NCBI GenBank assembly: GCA_013054445.1
Contig: JAAMPI010000092.1
Coordinates: 1-64,000 of the forward strand
DNA from: Cudoniella acicularis
Lineage: Eukaryota > Ascomycota > Leotiomycetes > Helotiales > Helotiaceae
DNA: 64,000 nt
Direction: 5' to 3'
Shown: positions 34,271-46,670 of the stretch, piece after piece
Numbering within the stretch: the stretch's first letter is position 1
Layout of the letters: each line of letters opens with the position of its first letter
Made by a program: the position numbers and the translations under genes
The notes under the pieces: model-generated
What the model was told of the DNA's origin: nothing
What the model saw: only the letters and a program-made list of their open reading frames with translations
The model's database searches: none

Positions 34271-37200
34271 CAATTGCAGAAAGTGCGTTGTTATGCGTTG
34301 GTGACTGCCGACTGTTCTGTAGCGCTTTCACTTGGGAAAGGCAGGGTTTGGGATAGCTAACAGTAACAGCATGAGATTTCCTGCCTTTGCCAACGAAGGA
34401 ACTTGCGAATGAGCATGTACAAACAATTGCGACAGGAGCGAGGGATGTTCATCTGGTGACCAGCAGAATTGAGAAGGAAAAGATATCTCAGATCTGGGAA
34501 GGCATGAAGGGGAGTAGCAAGGAAGATTAGCTCAACGCCCAGTGCGAAGAAGAAGACCAGATTCGGAAGGCACACTCGAGTACTTGCTCTCAACTATGAT
34601 TGAGGGCAGAGATTTTAAATTCTCGTGAAGGGTCACAGTCGAATGGAATGGTTATTTGGAACTAGTTTTGCTTATTAGTAGAGAAGCATGATACGGATTG
34701 AAGGTGAGAGCTTACCCTGTTAACGTTTCCATTTTACTGAAGTCAAGACAGGTCCAAGCTATGTCAATATATATATCTGAAGCTTTTGCAAGAGCTGCGC
34801 CACCTCGGGTATGCAGTCCCGAACAAATTGGATGTCGTTCGTTCGTGGCCGCCTCAGATAGAAACCTGCAGTTGCTTTCCTTGAACTGCCGTTGGCTAGT
34901 CTCGATTGTGGCATTCATTCGGATGAGCAGGGGGGAAGATCTGAAGATGAGAGTCGCAGAATGCGAAGGTGTTTTTGGTTGATTGAGGAAGATCTGAGTA
35001 TGAGAGTCTGAGAGTGCGAAAGATGGATGATTTTGGTCTATTGTGGCTTCGTTTCGTTCGTTTAGCTCTGAGAGAAGCAGCTCAGAGTTATGTGAAAGCA
35101 GTACAGGTTCAAATGAAGAATAGGACGTAGAATACTGGCAATGAAATGCTTTCCATACACAATAGCCATTTCGATTTTCTAATGGTGGTCTGAAAAACAA
35201 AGAACAGATAGAAAAAAAGATAGAAAATCTTGTATATTTTAGAAACATTGTTTATTGCATATGAAGTTCAAAAATGTGGGAATATATTAGTAGTGATCGA
35301 TGCTCATCGATGACCGAAACACTGGAGCCATTTCGGTCTCGATCTCTTCTCTTCCTTGAAAGTAAGAATGAGATTGGGATCCAGGGGAACATGGCCTCAT
35401 CAGTACTGTGCAGGTCAATCAACAAGGCTCAGAATTTTCGGTAAGATATGAAGAACCACGGTGCGCAAAGGCTGTTGAATCGCTTGTCCATACTTCTCTG
35501 AATCATGATGGCGGCAGAAGGAAGAAAATAGGTGCCGGCGAAGAATGAAGATGAATAATTAATGAGCAGAATCTTATTAAATTTTGAAAAGCAGTGGAAA
35601 GTCGTCCCCATGCGGTATTATTTTGAACATCTTTGTCTTTTGTGTTTGTCTTCGTGCGGTTGATAGGAAAGAAGATCAAAATCAAGACGAGATGCGGTCG
35701 TATCGGCTCCGTTCGGGTGCTGTTCGGCCTCTCCCGAGAAGGCTAGCGCCGGAGTTGCTTCGGCCGGGTCGGAGGAAGACCCATCGCTCTTCAGCTCTCT
35801 TCCCTTTTTCATCCGTCCACACGCTTTCCAACGACTATCGAGGCATCGTCAAATGCCATCAACATCATGTTGGAGTATCACCGACTAGACTCCGAAGTCA
35901 AGGGCACCAACTGCGCAGCATGAATATACTTTACAAGAGATGGAGGACGACCCAGACATCACGATGACATTCGCTTGCTCATCCGCAACCGTGGCGGCTA
36001 ATTCAGCAACATCGTATCAAATCCACTATGGCAGTGCAAACCATCAAGGAATACAATATCGCTTGATAGTTCTTCGCGATCCGGAATATTGTCAGCGCTG
36101 TCCGGTTGATCAACCCTCGCCTCCCACCCCATATCGAATCAGGCGGCAGTGGAGGAGTCCTTGGAGACATCTGCATTTGGAAGAATCTTCATACGACGCT
36201 CTATTGAACCTCGATGTCTTCGGGCCCTTACTTTCTTTCCACGTGCTCTCCTACTTCCATATCTCATAAGTCTCCAGGTCGCTTGGCTCTCTAATATGGA
36301 AGGCTCATCCGTGCGGGCACCTATGATCTTCCAAGAGTTCTTCTGTCATCATAGGTTTCCCCATGCACCCCGCAATATTATCGGGGGATAAAATCAGGAG
36401 ATCGATCTTACCCCAGGACGGCACTCAACGATTTTAATTCTTATTCGTCAAATTTCACTCTCACGTAGTGCCAAGGCTGCAGGATAGAGTGCATACTCTC
36501 GCCGAGGCTACGAACAAGGCAATTTCTTATTTCCCCTTGATGGTGTGAAGTGGAGGCACTTTCAGTGTGCTGCTCACTATACTTGCAGGCGGAAAGATGT
36601 GTTACGAACGAAACTTCAGCAATGTCTTCATCGTTCACTGCCTCCATTTGCACCAGTCCCATGAATCACAGATGGCAGGGCCCTGTGCTTCACTCCCTCC
36701 AAAATCCCGCCTTACTGTCTGAAAACTCCACAGAGAATATATTTCGCCCCTAGGTTTTTCGTAGTACGAATGTGCTATTCCTCAAGAAACCTCTCAAATT
36801 CCGCGCTCATACGTTTAGATATTACTGGTGTCGCCGCTGATTGGTTGTCCTTATTAGTCGTTTCATATTATGAGATGGGAACTAATGGAATCCCATCCGG
36901 AAACAGGCTGTTCTCCGCGATTGATTTTCGCCCAAAATTTCATTTGTCGGATCTTTTAATTATATTTTACCCCAATCGGTGTTGATTTTTGAGATTGGGG
37001 CTGAATGGGCATTAGTTCCGCCGAACGGTCTTTCCATTGCCGTTCCACAAGTATTTTGCCTCACTTAAGACGATAAATAATTTGTTCAATTGATCACAAG
37101 GACCATGTCGTCGATACATCCGCAAATCTTCGGCCCTGAATCCCCTGTACCCTTTCAGGCAGAGGAGAGTGGGCCCCGCTCACTGACCGATGTATGTCCG

Positions 37201-37298
37201 TCAAGTTGCTCTATAAGATGTGAGACCTTTCTGGTCCTCAAATTTCATCTTGGCAGTCATCCAACATCATCACCAGTTTCAACGAGTTTGTCATCAAT

Positions 37299-38706
37299 AT
37301 GAGATATTCTTTTGGATTCGCAGCCCTTGCGGCTGTTGCCGTTGCAGCACCGACTGAGACTGAGAAGAATGTCTCTCCTCGTGCCAACGCCGCTGCTTGC
37401 TCCACTGCTGTTAAGATCGCCGCTGGCAGCAACATTTTCTCGTCTCGAACTCTTCACGCTAACTCTGCTTACGCTTCCGAGATCTCAACAGCAATGGCAA
37501 GTGTGACTGATGACACAATCAAGGCCCAAGGCTCCAAGGTTGCCGCCACTGGTAGTTTCTTGTGGATGTGAGTTGCGGAAAAGAGGTCCTCCTAGCTTGA
37601 GAATGCCGCTGACATAATTACTTAGCGACACCATCTCCCGTGTTCCAATTGTGGCTACAATGTTGGCCGAGACCCCATGTACCGATGTCCTCGGTCTGGT
37701 GATTTACGATCTCCCGGGCCGTGATTGTGCTGCCAAGGCCTCCAACGGAGAGCTCAAGACAGGAGAGCTTTCTCGATATAAGGCAGAATACATTGACCGT
37801 ACGTTCATGAAATAACCAACAATATTGTGGCTCCGAACTGACGCATCTTCTCAGCAATTGTTGCTGCCATCAAGGCCGCTCCCAACGTTGCAGTCGCATT
37901 GTTGATCGAGCCTGATTCCCTTCCTAATTTGGTCACCAACGCCAACTTGACCACTTGCTCCTCAGCCAAATCGGATTACGAATCTGGTGTCGCATATGCG
38001 TTGAAGAACCTTAACCTGCCCAATGTCGCTATGTACATTGATGCTGGTCACGGTGGATGGCTTGGATGGGACGCCAACCTCCGTTCGTCTTCTTCTCCCT
38101 TAATGAATAAACAAATTCGCTAATTAAACGATAGAGCCCGGTTCTGATGGTATCACCAAGGTCTACAAGGCAGCTGGCTCCCCCAAACAAGTCATGGGTT
38201 TTGCCACTAACACAGCTGGATGGAACGCATGGACCCAAACTCCAGGCGAGTTCTCCACTGCCACAGATGCCAAATACAACAAGTGCCAGGATGAGAAGAG
38301 ATACGTCAACGCTTTCGCACCTCTCCTCAAGAAGGGTGGCATGCCCAACCACGCCATTGTCGATACCGGACGTAACGCCGTCACTGGTCTCCGAAAGGCC
38401 TGGGGAGATTGGTGCAACGTCAACGGTGCTGGCTTCGGTGTCCGACCCACTGCCACCACCGGTGACCCCCTTGTCGATGCTTTCGTCTGGGTCAAGCCCG
38501 GTGGAGAGTCTGATGGTACCAGCGACACCACTGCCAACCGTTATGATTCTTTCTGCGGACACGATGATGGTAAGTAGTTTATATTCCCCTCCCTGATGTA
38601 TCTCTCTGACATTCTCTTTCTAGCATTCAAGCCAGCCCCAGAAGCTGGTCAATGGAACGAGGCATACTTCGAGATGCTCCTCAAGAATGCCGTTCCCCAA
38701 TTCTAA
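37299..38706 (+). CDS. GH6 cellobiohydrolase, secreted, no CBM1
   Basis: Five exons (37299-37567, 37626-37798, 37855-38082, 38135-38569, 38624-38706) encode 395 residues. After an N-terminal signal peptide (A-A-L-A-A-V-A-V-A-A), the GH6 fold is clear: L-V-I-Y-D-L-P-G-R-D-C-A-A with the conserved loop Asp, L-L-I-E-P-D-S-L-P-N-L-V-T-N, then P-N-V-A-M-Y-I-D-A-G-H-G-G-W-L-G-W with the catalytic-acid Asp. V-D-T-G-R-N and the C-terminal W-N-E-A-Y-F-E-M-L follow. The enzyme should release cellobiose from the non-reducing end of cellulose, although endo-acting GH6 members exist. It lacks the cellulose-binding CBM1 and Ser/Thr linker common on secreted fungal Cel6A. All introns are GT-AG and all splice phases agree. 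Confidence 0.96.
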
Positions 38707-40484
38707 ATTCCTCACAACACGTCCGATAAAAAGCCATGGGGACAAAAACCTCATTCATTATGGAGTTTATTGTAAAAGTCGCTCGTTTTCCTCGCGCTTT
38801 TTCGAGAAAGTTTGGTCTTCGACTAGTATATATTGACGAAAAGTGAGTTGGGGGGTGGTCGCGAAAATTGTACATACATCATAGTTGGTTGGAATGCACA
38901 TAGTCAGCGAGCGAGTGACTTAACCTGCTGATGAAAGTGCCGTGCAATTATTCTGCTTGCACTTGATATTTAGAGCAGGAATTCGTCCTATTGGGTGCGT
39001 CGGCGCTAATCACTGAGGCTTTTGTCGTTGGTGGGGTTCATCCGTTCTGGCATAAGTGTGCTTTGAGCCTAAACCCACCTATCTCTTCAATTTGTCACAT
39101 CGAGTTCCTTGGCACCACTCTCGTGAATTGATATCATCGCAAATATTTATATTTCTTTTTTTGATAAATTCATACGTTGTCATTGGCATTTAACTGCAAT
39201 TCAACTACTGGCATTGCATTGGAATTGAAAAGATCTAAACAGGGAGGGATAAAAGCTGCCTCTGCCCTTTCCTCAGTTTTCTTTCCAAACATTCATCTTC
39301 CCTCGTTTGCATTCAGGATTCTCGATGGTTCGGCACCTCTTATATACTAGATATGTTTCTCTTTGCGCCTTTTGTCAAGCCGCTTCCTCGAGTCTCTGTT
39401 AGGCCGGTGGCGCCGAACATTGTTGAAAACAGTTTTGGTAAAGATCAGGCATTGTGTTATGTGTAGAAAAAGATCCTCAGTTCATTTGTGCGGTTTTTGC
39501 CGTACTGTTTAAACATTACATTTTTCATTAGCTGTTACTATGCTCTCTTGTTGGGTGGCTTTTTCCTCGTGGCGAATCTCTAGCGAATCGCTGGAACATT
39601 GCTTCTTGAAAGGTCTCAAATAAACAGCCTTACCACAACGCCTCCGGAAACCCCGGACTAGACCCTGGGTCTTTATTGGCGAGTAAATGTGACTACGGAC
39701 CCTGCTGGATATTGCTGGGATTTTGACTTCCCACCCCGCCGTCGCTAGACTTTGAAGCTATTCCAAACTTCCTAATTCTGAAGAGAACACCTATGACATG
39801 GGAAATTCCAAAAAGTCGACTCGGTCTGTTTTTATTGAGTGTCAGGTCGCTATCGCTAATGCTTCACTAAAAAGGGTTAGAAAAAGACCGCCCAAGTACT
39901 TCTACAACGGGCTCACCGTAAGCCTGCGACATAGCACTTCAATGATAAGTCAGAGTTTTCTACCCAGCTGTGCCAACCTTGAGATGCGGCACACTCGAAG
40001 TTCAGCCCGGGGGGTCCGGAGACCCTTCGGTATTTTCCGTGCGACTTGCTGTCTTTCCACTTATTTGTCAATGGGCAGATTTCAACAGTCAAGCTTCTCA
40101 ACATCCCTTCTCACCTTAAAAGTATTCGTTTAGAAAAAAATAAAATGACAAGAATAGCTGATTACGAAGTAGGATGTGATTTTTCTTTATGCTTTCCGTG
40201 AACTAGGACTTCCTCTTTCTAACTTCGAATATCTGAGGGTTCTTTCGCTAGGATTTTTCAAGTGTTTCGGTCAAGAGGTTTAGGGCTTCTCTGTCTCACG
40301 CTCCGCCCACAATCATCTGTACTTGTCTCTGACTAGTTTTAGTGCTGTAAGACAATAGCAGTTATTAAAAACCCCTCTTTTCCCCCAAGTCGTAAGGCTG
40401 ATCAACGCAACCTTCGCAAAATTCCATCTCTCACATAGTCTGGAACTTCCATTTCGATCAATCCTTAAGCACTTCAATTTTATC
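38707..40484. other. Intergenic
   Basis: 1.8 kb between the GH6 gene and the CAP relic. Only short unconserved frames. Confidence 0.6.
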
Positions 40485-41164
40485 ATGAAAACCCTCGCTT
40501 CCCTCGCCACAGCCGTGGCTTTCTCAAGCATCGCTACCGCAGCGGCACCACTAACACAAGGCAACCCAACCTTCGTCCCCATCGCCCTCACCTACATTAA
40601 TCAATACCGTGCCACACATGCCGCCCCACCCCTAACCTAGGACGCAACCCTCGCGACCATCGCACGCGTAAAAGCCACACTCTGCACCATAGACCACTCC
40701 GTACGCCCTTCTTTCTCTTCTTTCCCCTCCCCACTTCCCCACCATACATAACAAGCCCAGCTAAAGAATATATTCTCATCTAGGGACCCTACGGCTCCAC
40801 CATCTACTCATACATCCCTATGCTCCTAGCTACCACCCTGGACTAGACGACCGAAACCAAAACCGGCATCGACGCCTGGATTTCCGCTACAGAAATCGCA
40901 GCTATCGAAGCGGGAAATTTCGCAGGCGGAAGTGATTTGTTGCAGTTGGTGTGGAAAGCTACGACAAAGGTGGGGTGTGCGTGGAATTTTGAGCAATGTA
41001 GTCTTGCTGTTGATGGGGCTTATTACCTTTATTACGGGTTTAATCCAAAGGGAGGCGTGCTGACTAAGGAGGAGATTGAGAGTAATGTTGATCCGGTGGA
41101 AGGGAAGTCTTGGGGGTTGGTTGTTGGGAGTCTTCCTGATGCTGCGGTTCCTGCTCGGGTTTGA
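40485..41164 (+). pseudogene. CAP/PR-1-like secreted protein with two in-frame TAG codons
   Basis: Two exons, 40485-40700 and 40784-41164, with a GT-AG intron (gtacgc...atctag). The first gives a signal peptide (S-L-A-T-A-V-A-F-S-S-I-A-T-A) and the start of a CAP domain, A-L-T-Y-I-N-Q-Y-R-A-T-H-A-A-P-P-L-T. TAG at 40638-40640 then stands where the family has Trp (P-L-x-W-D). Exon 2 holds Y-G-S-T-I-Y-S-Y, a second TAG at 40844-40846, and the family motif L-L-Q-L-V-W-K-A-T-T-K-V-G-C-A. The frame stays open either side of the stops, so decay is recent or the stops are errors. CAP proteins bind sterols or lipids and are often secreted during host contact. Confidence 0.8.
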
Positions 41165-42359
41165 GTGTGTGGGTGGCTTTTGATGCTGGACTTGTAATTT
41201 GACTTGAAAATAATAGAATCACTCGTTCTCTAAGCCTATTTTTTTTTTTATATTCTGTAGGTGAAAACGATGGGCTCATTAAGGGAACGGGTGTTCGCGC
41301 CTCTATTGCTTTGCATACTTAATGCTTTCGGTGCTACTAATCGCTCCCCTATTTCGCCCCTTGCTATTGCAAACCTCGCTTGCGGCATGCACACGCCGCA
41401 CACCCACCATACTTCGTATAGCAGAGGAAAGAAACCCATAAATTAGCCCCAGCAAATACCAACCAAAATAGAAAGAGATTTACTGGGTAAACTTGCTCTG
41501 CTTGAGCTTTCTATGCGTTGAACATTTGCTTTCGAAACTGACACCTGCTATCTCGTCTCACTGCTCTGCTTTCATTAACCACCAAACGGGACGGACTCAA
41601 AACCAACCAATGCATTCAACAATCGACAACAAACACCATCATATCTGCCTTCAATTTCCCCGAAAATACAAAAGGAAAAATTACTACGGAAAGGGAAAAA
41701 GCGCAAATAGTTCGGCAGAGTTACTTTTTGGTTTGACGACACTGCGCAGAATCTACCCTGCTCGCAACGAGAGTATATTTAAATTCCCCCCCCCCCCCCC
41801 CCCCCCCGGGTACAATCGACCGTGCANNNNTTTTGAATTATCAGCACGAGGAAAACCTAGGCGACAAGAATTGAGAAGAGGCGAAGAAAACGAGAATTGA
41901 AAAGGCGCTGGCCATAGGCGAAGATGCTTGTTTACAGTAATACTGCCGTTAATATTTTCACCTGGCGTTGATCATATACTGTTCGGCTTACTCGGCTCCC
42001 TCCTCGCCAATATAAGGTGGCAGTATTTTGCTCTGTACCGATATATCGGCCCGATCAATCTAGACAGACCGCTTTTTTGACTGCCTTGGGATCGTCGGCA
42101 ACCCCCACCCTCCTCTGTCTCGGGGAATTGAAGCCGGATCTCCAGAGAATGTTAGCGAGTTGCTCCATGCACATCATTTTGGCCTGATTTGGTGAAAAGC
42201 GCCATGTTTGAGGGGTTTTGAAAGTAATGGTTTTGGGACGGTCCAAGGGCATAGACTCAATTTCAGGTACTAAAATCAGGCTTTCCGTGTCTTAAGACAG
42301 GCATTAGTCGCCCGGTCAGACGTTGACTAAGCCAGTAACAGGTTTGCAACCTCTGCAAG
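41165..42359. other. Intergenic with poly-C tract and assembly gap
   Basis: Contains a run of about 22 C at 41786-41807 and four undetermined bases at 41827-41830, so sequence around here is unreliable. No gene recognised. Confidence 0.7.
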
Positions 42360-43431
42360 TTAATGCGCCTCCATAGCTTGCCTTCCAATAGTCTTAATGT
42401 CGGGAATATCTTTCAGCGCCTCTTGGAATTCAACCCATCCCTTCATCTTTTTCAATACGTGCTCTCCATACACCACCTCTTCGCCCTCGACACCTTTGAC
42501 CACACAATGGAGACCGGGTTCAAAGAAAAATGGAACAGAGTATCGTCCTGTTGCCGGATCCTGATGCTTCACAGCTCTGACTCGATGATAAGTAGCAACC
42601 CATCTTCCGCCACTAACCATCGCCATCAAGTCTCCGATATTAACCACAACGCTTCCTGGTACATATGGTGCGGCTATCCAGTCTCCCTTGCTATTTAGAA
42701 CTTCCAAGCCGCCAGTTTTATCTTGATGCAGGAGTGTAAGAATACCCGAGTCGGTATGTGGAGTGCAGATCAGTTTTTGTGTTCGAATAGTTGGCACTGG
42801 TGGATAATGGAGAAGTCGTAGAGTGCTGAGTGAATCTGTGAGGTAGTTGTCGAAAAAGGAGGGGGGCTTTCCAAGCGCAACAGCGAGAAGGGTCAGAATA
42901 CGAGTAGCAAGGCTTTGAAGCTCGGAGTGCAAGGTTTCACAGTGTGACCGCAAGAGAGGACGCGTAACAGGGAAGACATTCGGTTCGGTGAGGTTGAATT
43001 TGCGACCGGTGAGTGGAGATAAAGTTGTTGCAGCCCGCGTTGTGGGTGAGCCAATCTCAAAGCCTTCTTTGAGGTTATCGGCTCCAAGTTGAGGTGGGAA
43101 GTAGCTGGAAAGAACTGTTAGCACCGGCAATATCAAGAATGGGAGATACACACCCTCGATAAGTATTCTTGTTCTCCGCGACAAAGGTGTTCTTCGCCAG
43201 CTTCATCTTTTCCGATTCAGATAGCCCACTAGGACCAAAGAAGTTGGCGCACAACTCAAACACATCGTCGTGCGAGAAGGTCAGAGGAAGATCGGTCAGG
43301 TAGGCAAACCCAGTAGTAGCAAAGACTTCATCTAGTCGAGAAGACAGGGCAAGTAGAGCCTCATCTTTGGCAGTAGGAGAAGAGAGCACTGAGAGGGAGA
43401 CGATCGGAAGAGCAGAGAACGACGTCGACAT
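42360..43431 (-). CDS. 2-oxoglutarate/Fe(II)-dependent oxygenase (isopenicillin N synthase-like)
   Basis: Two exons, 43154-43431 and 42360-43104, with a 49-bp intron (gtgtgt...ttccag), give 340 residues. The N-terminal DIOX_N region (P-I-V-S-L-S-V-L; L-A-K-N-T-F) is followed by the jelly-roll core. The iron ligands are visible in T-P-H-T-D-S-G-I-L-T-L-L (about residue 209) and T-Y-H-R-V-R (about 263), with the 2OG-binding pair in G-R-Y-S-V-P-F-F. The usual length is about 330-350. Substrate unknown; relatives oxidise hormones or secondary metabolites. The SnoaL-like gene 1.1 kb upstream on the same strand may work in the same pathway, but this is inference only. Confidence 0.93.
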
Positions 43432-44559
43432 TTTGTATGGCGTACCTGGATATATGGCGGAGAGAAAAGTATATAGGAGCGAGAGTTTGCAGAACCTTTA
43501 ACCTTACCTCGGCCATACCTACTAGGTAGGTACGGTACGACGCGTTTTGCACTTTCCTGTTTGACATTCTTCTTTCTCACCTTGTGCTTGTGGGCCATGG
43601 TTGCCTTTGCCCATTGACAATGCCACCTACCTACCTAGGTCGTAGGTACCTAGGTTCTCGAGTAGGAGTACCCAGTGTGAATGCAAGTTCACTAGAATTA
43701 TACCAGGTATTCGTCGTGCTCAGCTTTCTGCCGTTGGCATGTCGTGGCTCAAGCTATTCGCGGAGTCAGTAGAGCTAAGGGCCAGATCTGTATAAGTTTG
43801 AAGGTTTGGTATATTGTCGACGCCGCAAAATTCACACGAGTGATGGTGCTCGCGTGCTAAGTTCCCAAATTGGCTGGGCGGTGAGTGCTGAAAGCGGGCA
43901 AAACTTCCCAATGTTATGCGACACGTCGGAAGAATTGTTTCTCCGTTCCTGTCGCATTCAAGCACCAGATTCAGCTTCAAGCCTTCAACGCGTCTGATCA
44001 TCAATCTGCAGCTCTCAAGATGCGAGTCGATACGATTGCTTCATTCTCCAATAATTTTCAACGCGCTACAGCCTCGAAACGACATCTGCTCCTCCACAAA
44101 TTGTCACGAAGCACCCACTCGATACTTCGACCTCGGCTGCTTGGTTAAAGCGACCCATTACTCCGTACTCTCGCTCATATCTGCTGTTTTGGGCATGGGA
44201 ACAGAGAAAATCGCAGCGCAGCAATTGTGCTTGATTTGGCAGACCTCTGGAAGAAGTCCTAATACACCACCGATTCTCACGCTACGAAGACACGGATATG
44301 TTGCGACTCGACCCTGGGAAACTGGACACGCCCTTTGGGGAAAAGACGCCTGAATGACTTCTTTTGTTCGCGAATTACTTGTTCTTGCAGGACTAAATTA
44401 TTCTTCAGACCGTCCAACAAATGCTCGGAACTAAATCGCGACAAACATGGCAAACTCCGCCAAAATCGAACTTCTCGTTCATTAAAACTCTCCCGTTCCC
44501 TATTCGCCACTGCTCCGAATATTCTGTCTCGTGGCACATCCTTCAAATCCCAAGGGCTG
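43432..44559. other. Intergenic with CCTAGGTA-type palindromic motifs
   Basis: Upstream of the oxygenase gene. Between 43500 and 43660 there are several TACCTAGGTA/CTACTAGGTAGG motifs on both strands, which could be regulatory or simply low-complexity. No coding signal. Confidence 0.5.
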
Positions 44560-45273
44560 TCACCCTACAGTGGCCCCAGTCACAGGATGAGAATAGTGAA
44601 AAGGCAACATCCTCGTCTCAGGCCAGACCTCTTTTCCTTCCGTCACAATTTCGTCTGGGCCCAATGGATCCTCAGGAAAGCACTTCTCGACACCTGTCAT
44701 TGCCTCACCACCGAACCAACCCTTTTCATAGTCCGCCTGCCATAACATATTGTACCCCAATGTCAAAATCTTCCATTTTCCATCCTCAAAGATGTACTCA
44801 TTCTCATACAACCCCCCTTCCCAGAATTGTTCTTGTACTCCTTTTGGCCTGTTTTCTTTTGCTATTGAGGTGTGGCTTCCCCCTTGCAGGAAGCATCTGA
44901 ATCTCCCTTTTGCAGTTCTCTGACCACTCTCGTTTTGACTGATGGTGATGATATCTTGCATCATCAAGTGATCCAACAAGAGACCTTTCGTGGGTTTATT
45001 AGTGCCACCAGTGAAAAGGACCCCAAACCAGTCGACGAAAAGGCGTGTGATGCCGGTCTTTCCATGCCAGACTCCATTCAAGAAGTGGACTGACGCCAAT
45101 GGAGAATCCGAAAAAAGGTCGACAACTGATGGGTACAGGCATTTGTCGGAATAGTATCCATAACTGTGGTGAAGGTGTCTGATTGCGGTGATATCCTCAA
45201 GATTTTGGAGACGATCCGCGAGATTGGTAATAGCACGTTCCAATTGGGCGATGGAATCCGGAGAGACTGCCAT
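44560..45273 (-). CDS. SnoaL-like domain protein
   Basis: Intronless, 237 residues from the ATG at 45273. A short coiled-coil-like start (I-T-N-L-A-D-R-L-Q-N-L-E-D-I-T-A-I) leads into a SnoaL-type alpha+beta cone fold: L-H-H-S-Y-G-Y-Y-S-D-K, V-D-L-F, W-H-G-K-T-G-I, then strands G-R-F-R-C-F-L-Q-G-G and W-E-G-G-L-Y-E-N-E-Y-I-F-E-D-G-K-W-K-I. This matches the SnoaL_4 type common in fungal secondary-metabolite and dehydratase-like proteins. Role unknown. Confidence 0.85.
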   Translation of the reverse strand: MAVSPDSIAQLERAITNLADRLQNLEDITAIRHLHHSYGYYSDKCLYPSVVDLFSDSPLASVHFLNGVWHGKTGITRLFVDWFGVLFTGGTNKPTKGLLLDHLMMQDIITISQNESGQRTAKGRFRCFLQGGSHTSIAKENRPKGVQEQFWEGGLYENEYIFEDGKWKILTLGYNMLWQADYEKGWFGGEAMTGVEKCFPEDPLGPDEIVTEGKEVWPETRMLPFHYSHPVTGATVG

Positions 45274-46293
45274 GTTGTTGAAGGGAAAGTAATTTTGAAA
45301 ATGATCTGATTTTGCTGAAATTTGGGCGTCTAGTCTACCCTTTTATTATTGACGTATTCCATGGTGCGAGCTTCTCAGCATGCACCTTATCTCGCACGGT
45401 TCCCAGGCTTGGCTTTCCACATTCTGCTAGAGATAAAGCCGTGCGACTGCTGCACTGAGCCCGTGAGGTCGCGAATCCGATTTGAAGAGCACACACTTCT
45501 CGGTCGGATTCACATCGCATATACAAAAAGCTTGGAGTTGACTTTCCTGAATGCGGTAAGCTAGAGCGGGCCGATTGTACGTGTCAATGCCTTAGATCAT
45601 AAAATCCCTGCTAATATCTACCAGTAAAGATATGCCTTCTCAGACAGATGAAACGTGGCGCACTCCATGGAAAGTCTGTGCAGGGAAGGTTTCGCGAAAC
45701 TTGCTATGACTTTGTCTCAATGCTTACCGTCTTGTGATAATATATCACAACTGGTAAAGCGTTGCTTCAAGTCCACTGCATTAATAAACACCCGTCTCGA
45801 GACGAAGCATCGCTTTTCCTCAACAGCATCGCCAAGAGATATCTTTGCTCCAAAACCAATTCTCGGTCGATTGACAAATACTTAGTCGGGTATTTCTGAA
45901 TACCCCGTTTCTGGTCTAGTTGGACTTGATCATATGCAAAACTCGCAGCTTCACTCACGTGTTTTCGCCCGAGAAGCCCTCCCTTTGAATGTGAAGGGAT
46001 ACCTCTTCTCACATCTGGGTTAGATATTTCTTTTCAGCCTCGTGCGTTTGAACCGAATACCTCGAAGAAACCCGAAATGGGAGAAACAGCTCGAGTATTA
46101 AGTTAAGTGTTTCAAGTGTGGTTGATTGTACAGAAAATTAAAAGCCCAGTCTACTGTCTGCAGAACTAGCTATTTATGTGCTGGCGCGGCCATGTGATAT
46201 ACCACCATGGTCAACTCGATTCTCGAGTGAACCATATCCTTTCAAAACATGCAACAGTGACCACAACATCCTGACATCCTCGCGAATCTAGGT
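45274..46293. other. Intergenic
   Basis: No recognisable gene. Between two minus-strand genes. Confidence 0.6.
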
Positions 46294-46670
46294 CTAGACA
46301 CATGGCGGCGGGAACAATTTCACAATCACTGCGTTTATCTTTGCTGAATGGCAACCTGGGCATAGGCAGAGCTGTTTTCAAATATTTGTCAGTCCAGCGT
46401 TCTTTACACGTCAATGTGAAGGACCTTTCTAGCGCTCCTTGTACTTACCTTAACTGATCCTGTCAAGTTGCTCGCAGCTTGGTCACCCAACTCCACGCAT
46501 TTGGCCATCTGTGCTTTTGTCCCGTTTCCGGCGGTTTGTGAAAGGCACAGACTGGAGTTTATAACATCTAAACATGCCAGCTGGTTCTTGGGACACAAAT
46601 CAACTGTTGTTTGGGTGTTCACTCCCGCGAGCGCGAGGAAAAGGGGAATAAGGTTGATCCCGAAACGCAT
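46294..46670 (-). CDS. Small secreted cysteine-rich protein (eight Cys)
   Basis: Two exons, 46449-46670 and 46294-46371, joined across a 77-bp intron (gtaagt, ctgac branch, aaacag), give 99 residues. A signal peptide covers residues 1-20 (L-I-P-L-F-L-A-L-A-G-V). The mature chain of about 79 residues has eight cysteines: four in exon 1 (L-C-P, A-C-L, L-C-L, K-C-V) and four in exon 2 (L-C-L-C-P-G-C and P-P-C-V). Without the splice the exon 2 cysteines are lost. Size, signal and even cysteine count fit an apoplastic effector or other secreted small protein. No named family recognised. Confidence 0.75.

Larger units (their letters stand above)
31685..37298. other. Gene-poor region
   Basis: About 5.6 kb with no gene I can support. 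Mostly AT-rich, with a diverged direct duplication (33696-33880 and 34087-34270, listed separately). 35700-36290 has a more GC-balanced stretch with broken frames and may be an old gene or element remnant. The last several hundred bases should contain the promoter of the GH6 gene. Confidence 0.5.

Noticed and set aside
35584..36290. Possible transposase relic
   Set aside because: Frames are broken and no catalytic motif or terminal repeats were visible; not enough to call.
13226..40846. TAG read as an amino acid (recoded amber)
   Set aside because: Intact genes here, for example the precursor (15555) and the eight-cysteine protein (46294), use TAG as the terminal stop.
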